NCBI RefSeq assembly: GCF_022267315.1
Contig: NZ_JAIKLE010000022.1
Location: 1 to 64,000, forward strand
Length of the DNA stretch: 64,000 nucleotides
Reading direction: 5' to 3'
Source: Maribellus maritimus
Lineage (GTDB): Bacteria; Bacteroidota; Bacteroidia; Bacteroidales; Prolixibacteraceae
Shown here: one piece after another, positions 44,182 to 54,344 of the stretch
Layout: each line of letters begins with the position of its first letter
Position numbering within the stretch: the first letter of the stretch is position 1
Made by a program: the position numbers and the translations under genes
Notes under the pieces: generated by a model
What the model was told of the DNA's origin: nothing
Seen by the model: the letters and a program-made list of their open reading frames with translations, nothing else
Databases searched by the model: none

Positions 44182-44628
44182 TCAGCTTTCAGCGCTGGAA
44201 TGGTCACTTATAATCAACCATTTTCCGTCGATATTCTGAATTATCAATGTAAAATGTCCGGCCAAGTTTCCCATTTCCCGCGTTAATTCGTAACGACCAA
44301 TTACAAAAACTGTTTTATCGTCAATCTTCGACATTCTTAGAATCTTAAAATGGGTTTCGCCCATTTCAGCTCGTGTCGGATATCTTTTTTTATAATTTTC
44401 GAGCGTTTTTTGCCAACCATAAGTAGGACCACTTCCTCCCACAAACACCAAACTATCCGAATTCCAGTATGTTTCCATAAACTTTTCCAAATTGCCCGCG
44501 TTCCATGCATCAACCTGTTTTTTTAGCAAACTACTGATTTCAGTCCTGTCCTTCTTTTCCATTTTATCCTGGCCCAAACAGGAAATGACGATAAACAAAC
44601 TTAAAATTACAACTGTTAATTTTTTCAT
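44182..44628 (-). CDS. NTF2-like (SnoaL/DUF4440-type) lipoprotein
   Basis: 148 aa from the ATG at 44628 (frame open to 44643). The lipoprotein-like signal is KKLTVVILSLFIVISC. The body is a cone-shaped NTF2-type fold (LLKKQVDAWNAGNLEKFMET, YWNSDSLVFVGGSGPTYGWQ, GHFTLIIQNIDGKWLIISDH). Function unknown; such proteins bind small ligands or act as enzymes. Its stop codon is 2 nt from that of the convergent SDR. Confidence 0.8.
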   Translation of the reverse strand: MKKLTVVILSLFIVISCLGQDKMEKKDRTEISSLLKKQVDAWNAGNLEKFMETYWNSDSLVFVGGSGPTYGWQKTLENYKKRYPTRAEMGETHFKILRMSKIDDKTVFVIGRYELTREMGNLAGHFTLIIQNIDGKWLIISDHSSAES

Positions 44629-44679
44629 AACATTAAAAATCAATAATTACGCTAAATTAGTAAACCAATCGAGAAACAA

Positions 44680-45570
44680 ATGAAAATTAAATCAACGATT
44701 CTAATAAGTACCACTTTTTTGCTCATGAGTTATAGTCAACCCATAAAATCTCAAACAGAATTTGGTGTTTTTGCCGATTGCCAATACTGCGACTGTGAAA
44801 CATGGAACACACGTTTCTACAAAAACTCTCCCGATAAATTAAACGAATGTATCACTTTCTTTAATCAAAATGGAAATATTGAGTTTGTAGTTGGCCTGGG
44901 AGATCTCATTGACAGAAATTTATCAAGTTATGATACATTGACCCCTATTTTAAGAGAATCAAAAAGTAAAATTTTTCATGTTATCGGAAATCACGATTTG
45001 GAGGTAAACAGCGAATTTCTGGAAAAAGTACCTGAAAAGCTCAACCTTTCAAAAACCTGGTATTCTTTTGTAAAAAACGGCTGGCGGTTTATCTTTTTAA
45101 ACGGAAATGATATCACCTTTCATTCAAACGACCCCGGAATAGTGAATCAAGCTAAAAAAATTGTCGCCAAAATGAAAACCGAAAACAAGCCCAATTCTTT
45201 TGATTGGAACGGTGGAATCGGCGAAGAACAATTTGTATGGATGGAAAGTCAGCTTAAAGAGGCGCAGAAAAATAATCAAAAAGTGATTTTATTTTGCCAC
45301 TATCCACTACTACCACTAGAAGCGCATACGCTCTGGAATTCGGAGGAAGTTTTAACAATCCTCCAAAAATATAAATGTGTAAAATGTTGGATGAACGGAC
45401 ATAATCATGCGGGGAATTACGTGTTTTGGGAAGGAATACACTTTCTGAATCTAACAGGAATGGTAGAAACAGAAAATATAAATTCATTTGCCGTTGTAAA
45501 AATTGAAAATGATAATATCATAATTAACGGATTTGGAAATGAGCCAGACCGGACTCTTCAAACTTATTAG
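44680..45570 (+). CDS. Calcineurin-like metallophosphoesterase, secreted
   Basis: 296 aa with a signal peptide (STILISTTFLLMSYSQPIKS). The metal-binding motifs are complete: FADCQYCD (D-x-Q variant), VGLGDLIDR, IGNHDLEV, FCHYPLLP and GHNHAGNY. The D-x-Q and CDC pattern recalls the Mn-dependent ADP-ribose/CDP-alcohol diphosphatase group. It would hydrolyse phosphodiester or pyrophosphate bonds in the periplasm. Confidence 0.88.
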   Translation: MKIKSTILISTTFLLMSYSQPIKSQTEFGVFADCQYCDCETWNTRFYKNSPDKLNECITFFNQNGNIEFVVGLGDLIDRNLSSYDTLTPILRESKSKIFHVIGNHDLEVNSEFLEKVPEKLNLSKTWYSFVKNGWRFIFLNGNDITFHSNDPGIVNQAKKIVAKMKTENKPNSFDWNGGIGEEQFVWMESQLKEAQKNNQKVILFCHYPLLPLEAHTLWNSEEVLTILQKYKCVKCWMNGHNHAGNYVFWEGIHFLNLTGMVETENINSFAVVKIENDNIIINGFGNEPDRTLQTY

Positions 45571-45693
45571 AAAACACTCTGTATCAGACAAAAACTTTTA
45601 TTTGAAAATTACGTTTAAATATTAACTATAATTCAATGATTCAAAAAACGTTATGAACTATTTCCAGAATAAAAAAAAGTCGTTAAATGACAG

Positions 45694-47040
45694 ATGAAAA
45701 TCAACTTAAAATTTGAATACAAAATTACCCTGGCTTACTTGCTGATAGGTGGTCTGTGGATTCTTTTTTCCGACAAGATTCTCCACACACTTGTTATAGA
45801 CAACGCATACCTAACTCAGCTGCAAACATTAAAAGGATGGTTCTATGTAATTTTAACCGGAATTTTGTTTTATATCCTTCTTAAACGGCATTTGGAAAGA
45901 CTGCGTAAAGCAGAACAGGAGGCCAAAGAAAGTGACCGTTTAAAAACATCGTTTTTGCAAAATATTTCGCATGAAATTCGTACTCCCATGAACGGCATTA
46001 TAGGTTTTGCAAGTTTGCTCGAATTTGATGATTTGCCCGAAGCACAAAAAAAAGAGTATATCAAAATAATTACAAAGTCATCAAAACAACTTCTTTCCAT
46101 TGTAAATGATGTACTTGATATTTCAATGATTCAGTCGGGAAATATTAAGGTCAACGAGGAAATTGTAAATATTAATGAATTGTTGGAAGACATTTACACT
46201 GTTTTCAAACCTCGTGTTCCCGCCGAGGTAAAATTTATTTTAACCAGGGGGCTGGATAACAAATCCGTTTTTGTGCTCACCGACCATGCTAAACTAAGGC
46301 AGGTTCTTGTAAACCTGATTAGCAATTCAATAAAATTTACAGAAAAGGGATTTATTGAATTTGGTTATTACATCAAAAACAAAAAACTAAAATTTTATGT
46401 TGAAGATACCGGTATCGGGATTAAGAGCGAACTACACGAGAAAATTTTTGAACGTTTCCGGAAAGCAGACAATAATCTTATGAGATTGTATGACGGTATT
46501 GGGCTGGGACTTGCTATTTGTAAAGGAAATATCGATTTGTTACATGGAGAAATTGGCCTGGATTCAGAAGAAGGAGTTGGCTCCAGATTTTATTTTACCA
46601 TTCCGTATAAAACAAAAAACAAGGGCGCCGAAATAAATTCATTGGAATCGGATGTTATAGCCAATCCCAAAAACGAGGCTTTAATTTTAGTTGTTGAAGA
46701 CGACAATTCCAATTTACGATACGTGATGGAGATTCTGCGGCGGGCACAAATTAATTATGCCGTTGCAAAAAATGGAAAAGAAGCCGTTGAAATTTGCAAA
46801 ACGGAAAAAAACATTTTTCTGGTTTTGATGGATTTAAAAATGCCGGTAATGGACGGTTACCAGGCAACCAAAAAAATAAAAGATATTCGCTCCGACCTTC
46901 CTGTTATTGCACAAACCGCTTTTGCTTTTGAAGAAGAAAAACAAAAAGTTCTTGAGTCCGGTTTTGATGATTATCTCTCCAAACCTTTTAATCGGAAAGA
47001 GTTGTTAGAAATCATAAAAGAATATCAGCGATTAAATTGA
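45694..47040 (+). CDS. Membrane hybrid histidine kinase with receiver domain
   Basis: 448 aa. Two membrane helices (about 9-30 and 47-65) enclose a very short periplasmic loop. A HisKA domain follows with phospho-acceptor His93 (NISHEIRTPMNG), then HATPase_c (NLISNSIKFT; DTGIGI; GIGLGLAI), and a C-terminal receiver with Asp380 (VLMDLKMPVMDG). Autophosphorylation then transfer to its own receiver is expected; no output domain is attached, so the signal must pass on. Convergent with the next kinase gene. Confidence 0.92.
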   Translation: MKINLKFEYKITLAYLLIGGLWILFSDKILHTLVIDNAYLTQLQTLKGWFYVILTGILFYILLKRHLERLRKAEQEAKESDRLKTSFLQNISHEIRTPMNGIIGFASLLEFDDLPEAQKKEYIKIITKSSKQLLSIVNDVLDISMIQSGNIKVNEEIVNINELLEDIYTVFKPRVPAEVKFILTRGLDNKSVFVLTDHAKLRQVLVNLISNSIKFTEKGFIEFGYYIKNKKLKFYVEDTGIGIKSELHEKIFERFRKADNNLMRLYDGIGLGLAICKGNIDLLHGEIGLDSEEGVGSRFYFTIPYKTKNKGAEINSLESDVIANPKNEALILVVEDDNSNLRYVMEILRRAQINYAVAKNGKEAVEICKTEKNIFLVLMDLKMPVMDGYQATKKIKDIRSDLPVIAQTAFAFEEEKQKVLESGFDDYLSKPFNRKELLEIIKEYQRLN

Positions 47041-47060
47041 CCCCGGCACAAAACAAATTG

Positions 47061-48278
47061 TCAGCCAGCCTCTTTGGCCGGTAATAGTAATCTGACCAAT
47101 GCACCTTTTTTATCTTGATTCTCGATTTCAATTTTCCCTCCGTGTTCCTCAATAATCAAATTTACAACTGCCAAATCGAGCCCCATATTTTCGTCAACAT
47201 GTTTTATTCCGGGAATAAAAGGCTTAAATAAATTATTTAGTGCCTTCTCTGAAAATCCGGGGCCTTCATCTACAAATTCAATACATGAGTAGTTGTCTTT
47301 TAAAAAACCCCGTATTTCAATTGTGCTTCCTTCATTTGTATAACTAATTGCATTTTCATAAACACACGAAATACATTGGTGGAATAAAGACTCGTCTACA
47401 TAAACAACCATATCCTGAGGTGAGAAATCAAAATTGGTAGAAATTTTTTTTTGGGATAACTCTTCTCCAAATTTCGAATTTGTGAATCCCAAAATAATAT
47501 CATTCAGATTTAATTCAAGTTTATCAAGTTTTAGATTTTTAACTTTCAATTGTGTCATCTGAAGCGCAAGCAAAGCAAATTTTTCCAGCCGGGAAGTGGA
47601 AATATCGATATAGTTAAAGTACTCCAATATTTTCTCGTCGTCAATACTTGATTTTATAATATCAAGAAAACCTATTAGACCATTTAAGGGCGTTCTTATT
47701 TCATGACTTATTATGGAAAGAAATTCGGCTTTTTCTTTATCTAAGTTAATCAATTCTTTGTTTAACTTCTCCAATTCAGAATTCACCCTAATAAGCTCAT
47801 TATTAGCGCCTTTTAATTCTTCGGTTCGTTGCGCTACTTTATTCTCCAGCCAGCGGTTTACATTTTTCAGCTGTTCTTTATTTTTCTTTAATTCGATATG
47901 TGTTTTAACCCGCGCCAACAATTCTTTTGTATCAAAGGGCTTAGTGATATAATCTTGTCCGCCGGTTTCAAATCCTTTTAAGATGGATTCTCTATCTGTT
48001 TTTGAAGTCAAAAATACAATAGGAATATCATCATATTCTTTATTTTGCCTTATTTGATTACAAACAGAATAACCACTTATATTCGGGAGTTCAATATCTA
48101 ATAAAACTAAATCCGGTTGAGCATCGCCGGCCATTAATTTTAAAGCCTTCTCCCCCGTTTTCGAAATAATCAAATTGTAATTAGAAAGAACACCAATAAG
48201 TATATCTATATTTTCAGGGGCATCCTCAACTATCAATATTCTAAATTCTTCTGCATCAAGGTTTGAATAGTTTTCCAT
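47061..48278 (-). CDS. Receiver-histidine kinase protein
   Basis: 405 aa and cytoplasmic. The N-terminal receiver has Asp61 (LVLLDIELPNISG), followed by a coiled-coil (about 130-190), a HisKA domain with His in SIISHEIRTPLNG, and a HATPase_c domain (VYENAISYT; FVDEGPGFSEKAL; LDLAVVNLI). The N box is shifted from the canonical NLxxNAxK, but the acceptor His is intact. It lies 27 nt downstream of the large hybrid kinase and probably takes phosphate from it. Confidence 0.88.
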   Translation of the reverse strand: MENYSNLDAEEFRILIVEDAPENIDILIGVLSNYNLIISKTGEKALKLMAGDAQPDLVLLDIELPNISGYSVCNQIRQNKEYDDIPIVFLTSKTDRESILKGFETGGQDYITKPFDTKELLARVKTHIELKKNKEQLKNVNRWLENKVAQRTEELKGANNELIRVNSELEKLNKELINLDKEKAEFLSIISHEIRTPLNGLIGFLDIIKSSIDDEKILEYFNYIDISTSRLEKFALLALQMTQLKVKNLKLDKLELNLNDIILGFTNSKFGEELSQKKISTNFDFSPQDMVVYVDESLFHQCISCVYENAISYTNEGSTIEIRGFLKDNYSCIEFVDEGPGFSEKALNNLFKPFIPGIKHVDENMGLDLAVVNLIIEEHGGKIEIENQDKKGALVRLLLPAKEAG

Positions 48279-48305
48279 AATTCAAGTTTTATTCGTGCGG
48301 TACCA

Positions 48306-51300
48306 CTACGTTGTTATATGTTTCATAAATTCTTTTAACTCTGCAAAACTTTTTTCAAATTCATAATCCGAAACAAATTCTTCAATTTTCGTTGCGTGTC
48401 TCTCTAATTCCGTTCCGGCAACCAACCTCATCAACTCATTGGTTTTATTAACTGCCTTGAAACTATTTCTTGACAACAATATTTTGAGCTCTTCCAAAAT
48501 TTTATCCAGCTGTTCCTTTTTATTTTCATCAAAAACAACTGCGATATCACTCGTAGTGTCTTCTTTTCCTGTAATCAGCTGTGCCTTTATCGAATCTAAA
48601 ATTGGTGTTATCAAATTCTGTAACTCATCTAAATCTTTGTCAATACTGTTCTGACCGTCCTCTTTTAATTTTTGCTCAAAGTTCTTTGAATATAAAAATA
48701 ACTTTTCCGCTCCTATATTTCCGGCAACTCCTTTCAATGTATGAATATCTTTTTTCAAATCATCGATGTTTTCCGACTCACGATGTCTTTTTCTTATTTC
48801 ATCAACAAACCCTTCATAATGTTTGTAAAACTTAATCAAGAGTTTCTGATACAATGAAAGTTTATTATTAATCCGATTCAATCCGTTTTTCAAATTCACC
48901 CCCTCGATTGCAGTTATTTCCTGAACTTCATTTTCCGCAATCGGCACTTGCACTTCAGTTCTATTCTCAACAACTTGAATCCATTTATCAACCGACAAAT
49001 AAAATGTATCGGGATTTATTGGTTTGGAAATAAAATCATTCATTCCAATTCTCAGACAATTTTCTTTTATTTCTTCCACAGCATCGGCCGTTAAAGCAAC
49101 AATTGGTAATTTTTTATATTCATCCATTTTTCGAATTTCGATAGTCGCGTCATACCCGTCCATTACCGGCATTTGTAAATCCATAATTACCAATTCATAT
49201 TTTGAGGGATTTCCCGAACCCCGAACTTTTGAAACAGCTTCCAATCCATTGTTTGCTATTTCAACACTGACTCCAACTTCCTGTAACATTCCAATTGCTA
49301 CATCCTGATTTACTGCATTATCTTCAACCAGAAGGACATTGGCCCCTTGTACGCGACTTTTTATTTCAGATAAAAACGGGACTGAATATTTCTCTTCACG
49401 AACGTCTTCATTTTTCCCAAAAACATCCAGAAGCGTGTCGTAAAGAGTTGAGTAACTAACAGGTTTTATTAACGTTGAATTTACGCCAACCTTTATCGCC
49501 TCACTAATAACATCTTCACGATTATAAGCAGTAACCATAATTATTGAAGGAACTGACTTTATTTTACCACTTTTTTTGATCTGTTTAATGGTTTCGATAC
49601 CATTTAATCCTGCCATTTTCCAGTCAATAAGTAACAGATCGAAATTTTCACCACGGTCTTTTTCCAATGCTGCGATGGCATCCCTTCCATTGTTGACTAT
49701 CGTAATTTCAGATTTTATTTCAGAAAGCAAACCAGCTAGTATTGTACAAGAAGTTTTGTTGTCGTCGCAAATTAAAATCCGGCTTTCTTTTAGCTCAGAC
49801 AAATCGTTTCTCCGACTGTCTGCTTTTGCAGTATTCAACCAAAGTGAAAAGCCAAAAGTACTTCCGGTATTTTTTTCACTTTCCACCCAAATTTCGCCGC
49901 CCATTAACTCAACCAAACGTTTGCTAATTGATAAACCAAGACCTGTTCCACCATATCTTCGCGTTGTTGTTCCATCAGCCTGACTAAAAGAATGAAATAA
50001 CCTTCCTATTTCATTCTTTGTAAGTCCAATTCCTGTATCAGATACCGAAAACAATATTTTGAGTTGCTTTTCCTTAATCTCCGTGATTTCGGCTTTTATT
50101 ACAATTTCACCTTCTTCAGTAAATTTAATCGCGTTGTTTGATAAGTTAACAAGTACCTGTTTTATTTTTAACGAGTCGCCGATTAACAATTTGGGAATTC
50201 TCCGATCCAAATCCATAATCACTTCCAGATTCTTTTCATGAGCTTTAAAGGTTACAACATTCGTAAAATCAATAAACAACTTTTCGAGGTCAAATTCGTG
50301 AAGATCAAGTTCCATTTTTCCCGCTTCAATTTTTGAAAAGTCGAGAACATCGTTTACAATTCCCAAAAGAGTAACACCTGACGAATGCACTTTTGAAAGA
50401 TGTTCCCGTTGTTTTTTTGCCAATTTGGTTTGAAGGGTTAGATGCGTTAAGCCGATAATCGCATTCATTGGTGTTCTAATCTCATGACTCATCCTTGCCA
50501 AAAATTCACTTTTTGCTTTGGTTGCCAAAACCGCCTCTTCTTTGGCAAACGATAACTGAAGCTCGGTTTCTTTTATTTTGGTTAAATCAACAAATGAAAT
50601 GATATGACATTCTTTTCCGAGATAGTTAATGGGATAAATGGAATACATTCCCCAAACTTTTTCAGCTGTCCCAAGACGTCGAATTTGTATTTCCTGATTA
50701 TATACAAAACCAACAACCGACAACCTGTTCATTATCTTCATTCTATCTTCAAAACTGACCCAAATATTTTCCGGGTCGTATTTATCAATCCTTTCTATTT
50801 GATGAAAATCCAGCAGTGCTTTATTACATTTTAAAATCCTGTTCTTATTAAAATCAACAACAAAAATTGGAACAGGTACAGTTTCGAAGATTCGCTCCGA
50901 AGTTCTTCGTGCAAGATCGGCCTTTTTTTCTGCTTCTTTTAGTGGAGTAACTTCTAAAATCCAACTCAAAATACTTTCCCTTCCATCAATTTGCGTTACT
51001 GAATAGTTTACAATACAGTCAATAACTTTTCCGTTTTTATCTAACTTATTCAACTCATAATTGAAAACATATTGTTGGTGCTTCAGCTGTTCCATTACTG
51101 TGTCGCGATCCTGTTTTCTTATATATGTTGGAACAATAGACTCTCCCTTTCTCACACCGAAAATATGTTCAAAACGTTTATTACTGTATTGAATAATACT
51201 GTCAGTAGTTAAAGCAACAGCAATCGGGCTTGTATCCATTATCTGCTGTAGCCTTTCTCGTTCAGCATTTAAACGTTCTTCTGCTACTTTATTCTCGGTG

Positions 51301-52082
51301 TTATCGATAGTAATACCTGATACTTCTTTAATGGAGCCGGATTTTCCTCTCTGTGTTACCCGGGCGATATTCAGAGTCCATATCCATTTGCCTTCTTTTG
51401 TTTTTATCCTGTACTCAGCGGTGTGCACAGGCAACAAACCTTGAATATGCTTCTCATACGTATCCATTGTTTTTTCAATATCAGCAGGCTCTACCAGACT
51501 CAAGTACTCGTCCTGGTTTGTAGGGTACTCATTTTCTGCATATCCCAGGCGCTGAAAAAATTGTTCTGACTCAAACTTTAATTCTCTTGTTTCTATGTTT
51601 TGAACCCAATAATGCGCTCCCATTTCCCGAAGAGAAATCTTTAAACTATTTAACTCTTCTTTTACAGAAATTTGATTTTTCTTTTCTTTTGTAATATCAG
51701 TAAAAATCCCGTCAATTACATCAGTGCGAAAAAACGAACATCCTCCGCTAAACCTTAACCAGACAAGATCTCCATTAGCAGAGTTAAAACGAAAAGAAAA
51801 TTCAACAGATTTGTTTTCTTCTGCAGCAGATTTCAAATTATCATCAACCAGTTTCTTATCATCTTCATGAATTGCATCCCACCAACGAAACGTTTTTGAA
51901 ATCAATTCTTTATGGGTAAAACCAGTAACTCTTTCAACAGATTTACTACAGTATAGAATGGGCCAGTTTTCCTTATTATCAAAACGAATAAACAGACCAA
52001 ACAATTTTTCATTGTATTCAATTATTTTTCGCTCAGTGTAGCTCAATTTTTGAATATACAAATTTGAGAAAGAAGTGCTCAT
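48306..52082 (-). CDS. Large cytoplasmic PAS hybrid histidine kinase with two receivers and HPt
   Basis: 1258 aa with no membrane helix. Four PAS domains (about 10-130, 145-270, 275-395 and 400-510) are followed by a HisKA with His533 (RMSHEIRTPMNA) and HATPase_c (NLSNNAIKFT; DTGIGL; GTGLGLSISK). Receiver 1 has Asp820 (LLLIDWKMAGLNG) and receiver 2 has Asp968 (LVIMDLQMPVMDG). A C-terminal HPt carries His1114 (DIHTLKGVAGNIG). A complete phosphorelay in one chain. The four PAS suggest small-molecule, redox or gas sensing. Co-transcribed with the next kinase gene. Confidence 0.93.
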   Translation of the reverse strand: MSTSFSNLYIQKLSYTERKIIEYNEKLFGLFIRFDNKENWPILYCSKSVERVTGFTHKELISKTFRWWDAIHEDDKKLVDDNLKSAAEENKSVEFSFRFNSANGDLVWLRFSGGCSFFRTDVIDGIFTDITKEKKNQISVKEELNSLKISLREMGAHYWVQNIETRELKFESEQFFQRLGYAENEYPTNQDEYLSLVEPADIEKTMDTYEKHIQGLLPVHTAEYRIKTKEGKWIWTLNIARVTQRGKSGSIKEVSGITIDNTENKVAEERLNAERERLQQIMDTSPIAVALTTDSIIQYSNKRFEHIFGVRKGESIVPTYIRKQDRDTVMEQLKHQQYVFNYELNKLDKNGKVIDCIVNYSVTQIDGRESILSWILEVTPLKEAEKKADLARRTSERIFETVPVPIFVVDFNKNRILKCNKALLDFHQIERIDKYDPENIWVSFEDRMKIMNRLSVVGFVYNQEIQIRRLGTAEKVWGMYSIYPINYLGKECHIISFVDLTKIKETELQLSFAKEEAVLATKAKSEFLARMSHEIRTPMNAIIGLTHLTLQTKLAKKQREHLSKVHSSGVTLLGIVNDVLDFSKIEAGKMELDLHEFDLEKLFIDFTNVVTFKAHEKNLEVIMDLDRRIPKLLIGDSLKIKQVLVNLSNNAIKFTEEGEIVIKAEITEIKEKQLKILFSVSDTGIGLTKNEIGRLFHSFSQADGTTTRRYGGTGLGLSISKRLVELMGGEIWVESEKNTGSTFGFSLWLNTAKADSRRNDLSELKESRILICDDNKTSCTILAGLLSEIKSEITIVNNGRDAIAALEKDRGENFDLLLIDWKMAGLNGIETIKQIKKSGKIKSVPSIIMVTAYNREDVISEAIKVGVNSTLIKPVSYSTLYDTLLDVFGKNEDVREEKYSVPFLSEIKSRVQGANVLLVEDNAVNQDVAIGMLQEVGVSVEIANNGLEAVSKVRGSGNPSKYELVIMDLQMPVMDGYDATIEIRKMDEYKKLPIVALTADAVEEIKENCLRIGMNDFISKPINPDTFYLSVDKWIQVVENRTEVQVPIAENEVQEITAIEGVNLKNGLNRINNKLSLYQKLLIKFYKHYEGFVDEIRKRHRESENIDDLKKDIHTLKGVAGNIGAEKLFLYSKNFEQKLKEDGQNSIDKDLDELQNLITPILDSIKAQLITGKEDTTSDIAVVFDENKKEQLDKILEELKILLSRNSFKAVNKTNELMRLVAGTELERHATKIEEFVSDYEFEKSFAELKEFMKHITT

Positions 52083-52089
52083 AAGGCTT

Positions 52090-52107
52090 GGTATATAAAA
52101 AGGTGTA
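52090..52107 (-). promoter_or_regulatory. Motif ACCTTTTTATATACC upstream of the large hybrid kinase
   Basis: TACACCTTTTTATATACC on the minus strand, 8 nt from the ATG. It matches CATACCTTTTTATGTACC upstream of the kinase gene at 60563-62137 at 15 of 18 positions. It may be a shared operator. Confidence 0.3.
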
Positions 52108-52310
52108 GCTCAATAACGTTTTATTTCTATTATTCCTGTTTTACTGCATAAGTAAACAACAAACACGCAACTATATAGTTCTGCAAAAAAAATAAACTTT
52201 TTTATATCAATGGATTCAATATAAATCATTTCCATCAAATTAAAATCATTTTGTTTAAAAAAAATCACTAACATTTCAACATCTCAATTGTTTTATTAAA
52301 AAGCTCGTTT

Positions 52311-52562
52311 ATGAAATGGAAGACAAAAGACAAACACCTCGAAAAAGAATTCACATTTTCAAACTTTGCGGAAGCTGTAAGTTTTGTGGATAAAATTGTT
52401 CCTTTAGCTGAGGATGCAAATCATCACCCTGATATTTTGATTCATTCCTACAAAAAAGTAAAAATGATGCTTTTCACACACCGCGAAAATAAAATTACAG
52501 ATAAGGACTATTCACTGGGGGAAAAAATCGACGAAATTTATTTAACTCCAAAACAAATCTAA
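52311..52562 (+). CDS. Pterin-4a-carbinolamine dehydratase
   Basis: 83 aa, slightly shorter than PhhB/DCoH. The motif DANHHPDILIHSYKKVKMML matches the active-site His-His-Pro pattern. The substrate is 4a-hydroxytetrahydropterin; in bacteria without phenylalanine hydroxylase the family serves molybdopterin or other pterins. No pterin gene adjoins it. It precedes the GH5 gene by about 50 nt. Confidence 0.88.
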   Translation: MKWKTKDKHLEKEFTFSNFAEAVSFVDKIVPLAEDANHHPDILIHSYKKVKMMLFTHRENKITDKDYSLGEKIDEIYLTPKQI

Positions 52563-52613
52563 TTACTTTTAGTATTTCTGAGAGTTTTCTGAACGCTTTA
52601 CAAATGAAACTTT

Positions 52614-54341
52614 ATGAAAATATTTACGCTTGCAGTTGTAATTTTTATCTTTTTAAATTCTTTTGGACAAACACGCGAACACGCTTTTGAAATTAATAAA
52701 AAACTAGGCCGCGGAATCAATTACGGGAACATGTTTGAAGCGCCAACCGAAACATCGTGGGAAAACCCGTGGCAGCCGGAATATGCATCGATGATTGCAG
52801 AATTGGGTTTTAATCACGTTCGGATTCCGATTCGTTGGGAACCCGAAGCAAGAAGTTCCCTGACTTCTCCCTACACAATTGAAACTTCATTCTTGAACCG
52901 GATAAAACAGGTCGTTGATTCAGCATTAAATAACGATTTGTTTGTGATAATAAACATGCATCACCACGATTCGTTGTATGCCTATCCCGACGCACAAAAA
53001 GAGCGTTTTCTGGCTCAATGGAAACAAATTTCCGATTTTTTAAAAGACTATTCGGATTCGCTTCTTTTTGAAATATTAAATGAACCCCACGGAAATCTTA
53101 CCACTGATAAATGGAATAGTTTGTCAGGCGAGGCACTACAAACCATTCGAATGGATAATCCGGACCGAATTGTTTTGATTGGCACTGCTGAATACGGCGG
53201 ACTCTTCGGGCTTCCTGAGCTCCAACTCCCAGATGATGAAAATATAATTGTTACCGTTCATTACTACAATCCATTTTCATTTACCCACCAGGGAGCAAGC
53301 TGGGCAGGAGATGATGCTGATAGCTGGCTGGGAACAGAATGGACGGACACCAAAGATGAAAGAGATGTGATGCGGCAGGAATTTTCTTCGTTGGTAACAT
53401 TTAGCCTGGAAAATTCAATTCCGGTTCATATTGGTGAATTTGGTGCATATAGTGAGGCCGACATGACTTCCCGTGCAAAATGGACCACTTTTCTCGCCCG
53501 TTATTTTGAACAGCAAAACTGGAGCTGGGCTTATTGGGAATTTAGTGCCGGATTTGGAATTTATAATCCCAATGCTGAAACGTACTATGAAGATTTGGTA
53601 AATGCGCTCCTTCACAATAAAATGCCGGAACCGGCAAGCTATAAGGGGACAACTGTTTATACCTCCGATTTTGAAAACTCGACCGACAACTGGAATTTAT
53701 ACACACAGGGAACCGGTGATGCAGAACTCTCCAACGGCAACAATTCATTGGAAATAACCATTTCAAACGGAAGCACAGAAAGCTGGCACGTACAATTGGT
53801 TCGAGGGAATATTTCTTTGGAAAAAGGGAAAAAATACAGATTATCGTTTAGGGCAAAAGCGGATGCCAACCGGTCTTTTTCGCCCTATGTGGGGCAAAGT
53901 ATTTCCCAATGGTCATCATACAGCGGCTATAACGCTTATACTGCGAATGACAGTCTGCAAACATTTACAGTCATTTTCGACATGACAGAAAACGACGACC
54001 GGGCTCGCATTGTATTTGATTTGGGAAAATCTGATATCAATTTTTCAGTGACCGGTATCTTACTTGAAGAAATTGAGTTGGTTACAAACTTATCAGAGAA
54101 AAAAACCACTCCGGAAGGAATTGAAATTTATCCCAACCCGGTAACTGAAAACCTAATTGTAAAAAACAATGGAGACTACAAGCAGATATTGATTTTTAAC
54201 ATTTCCGGAGAATTGATTTTACAAAAAGAACTGCAACAAAATGAAAATATTTTTAACCTGGCAAACATAAAACCAGGGATGTACTTTGTTCAGTTGAGAA
54301 AAAATTCGGAAGTCTTTTCCACAAAAATCATTAAACAATAA
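52614..54341 (+). CDS. GH5 endo-glucanase with CBM and T9SS sorting domain
   Basis: 575 aa. A signal peptide (to about residue 20) is followed by a GH5 domain (about 25-335) with the acid/base Glu157 in FEILNEPHG and nucleophile Glu275 in VHIGEFGA, plus NYGNMFEAP and VRIPIRW. A CBM4/9-type carbohydrate-binding domain (about 345-490) and a T9SS C-terminal domain (about 500-575, IEIYPNPVTENLIVKN…GMYFVQLRKN) complete it. It is exported across the outer membrane by type IX secretion and probably cuts beta-1,4- or mixed beta-glucans. It is next to a GH16 gene with which it converges. Confidence 0.92.
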   Translation: MKIFTLAVVIFIFLNSFGQTREHAFEINKKLGRGINYGNMFEAPTETSWENPWQPEYASMIAELGFNHVRIPIRWEPEARSSLTSPYTIETSFLNRIKQVVDSALNNDLFVIINMHHHDSLYAYPDAQKERFLAQWKQISDFLKDYSDSLLFEILNEPHGNLTTDKWNSLSGEALQTIRMDNPDRIVLIGTAEYGGLFGLPELQLPDDENIIVTVHYYNPFSFTHQGASWAGDDADSWLGTEWTDTKDERDVMRQEFSSLVTFSLENSIPVHIGEFGAYSEADMTSRAKWTTFLARYFEQQNWSWAYWEFSAGFGIYNPNAETYYEDLVNALLHNKMPEPASYKGTTVYTSDFENSTDNWNLYTQGTGDAELSNGNNSLEITISNGSTESWHVQLVRGNISLEKGKKYRLSFRAKADANRSFSPYVGQSISQWSSYSGYNAYTANDSLQTFTVIFDMTENDDRARIVFDLGKSDINFSVTGILLEEIELVTNLSEKKTTPEGIEIYPNPVTENLIVKNNGDYKQILIFNISGELILQKELQQNENIFNLANIKPGMYFVQLRKNSEVFSTKIIKQ

Positions 54342-54344
54342 ATT

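Noticed and set aside
45652-45696. 14-codon frame overlapping the start of the kinase gene (ATGA)
   Set aside because: The overlap is suggestive of coupling, but such short frames are expected by chance in AT-rich DNA.
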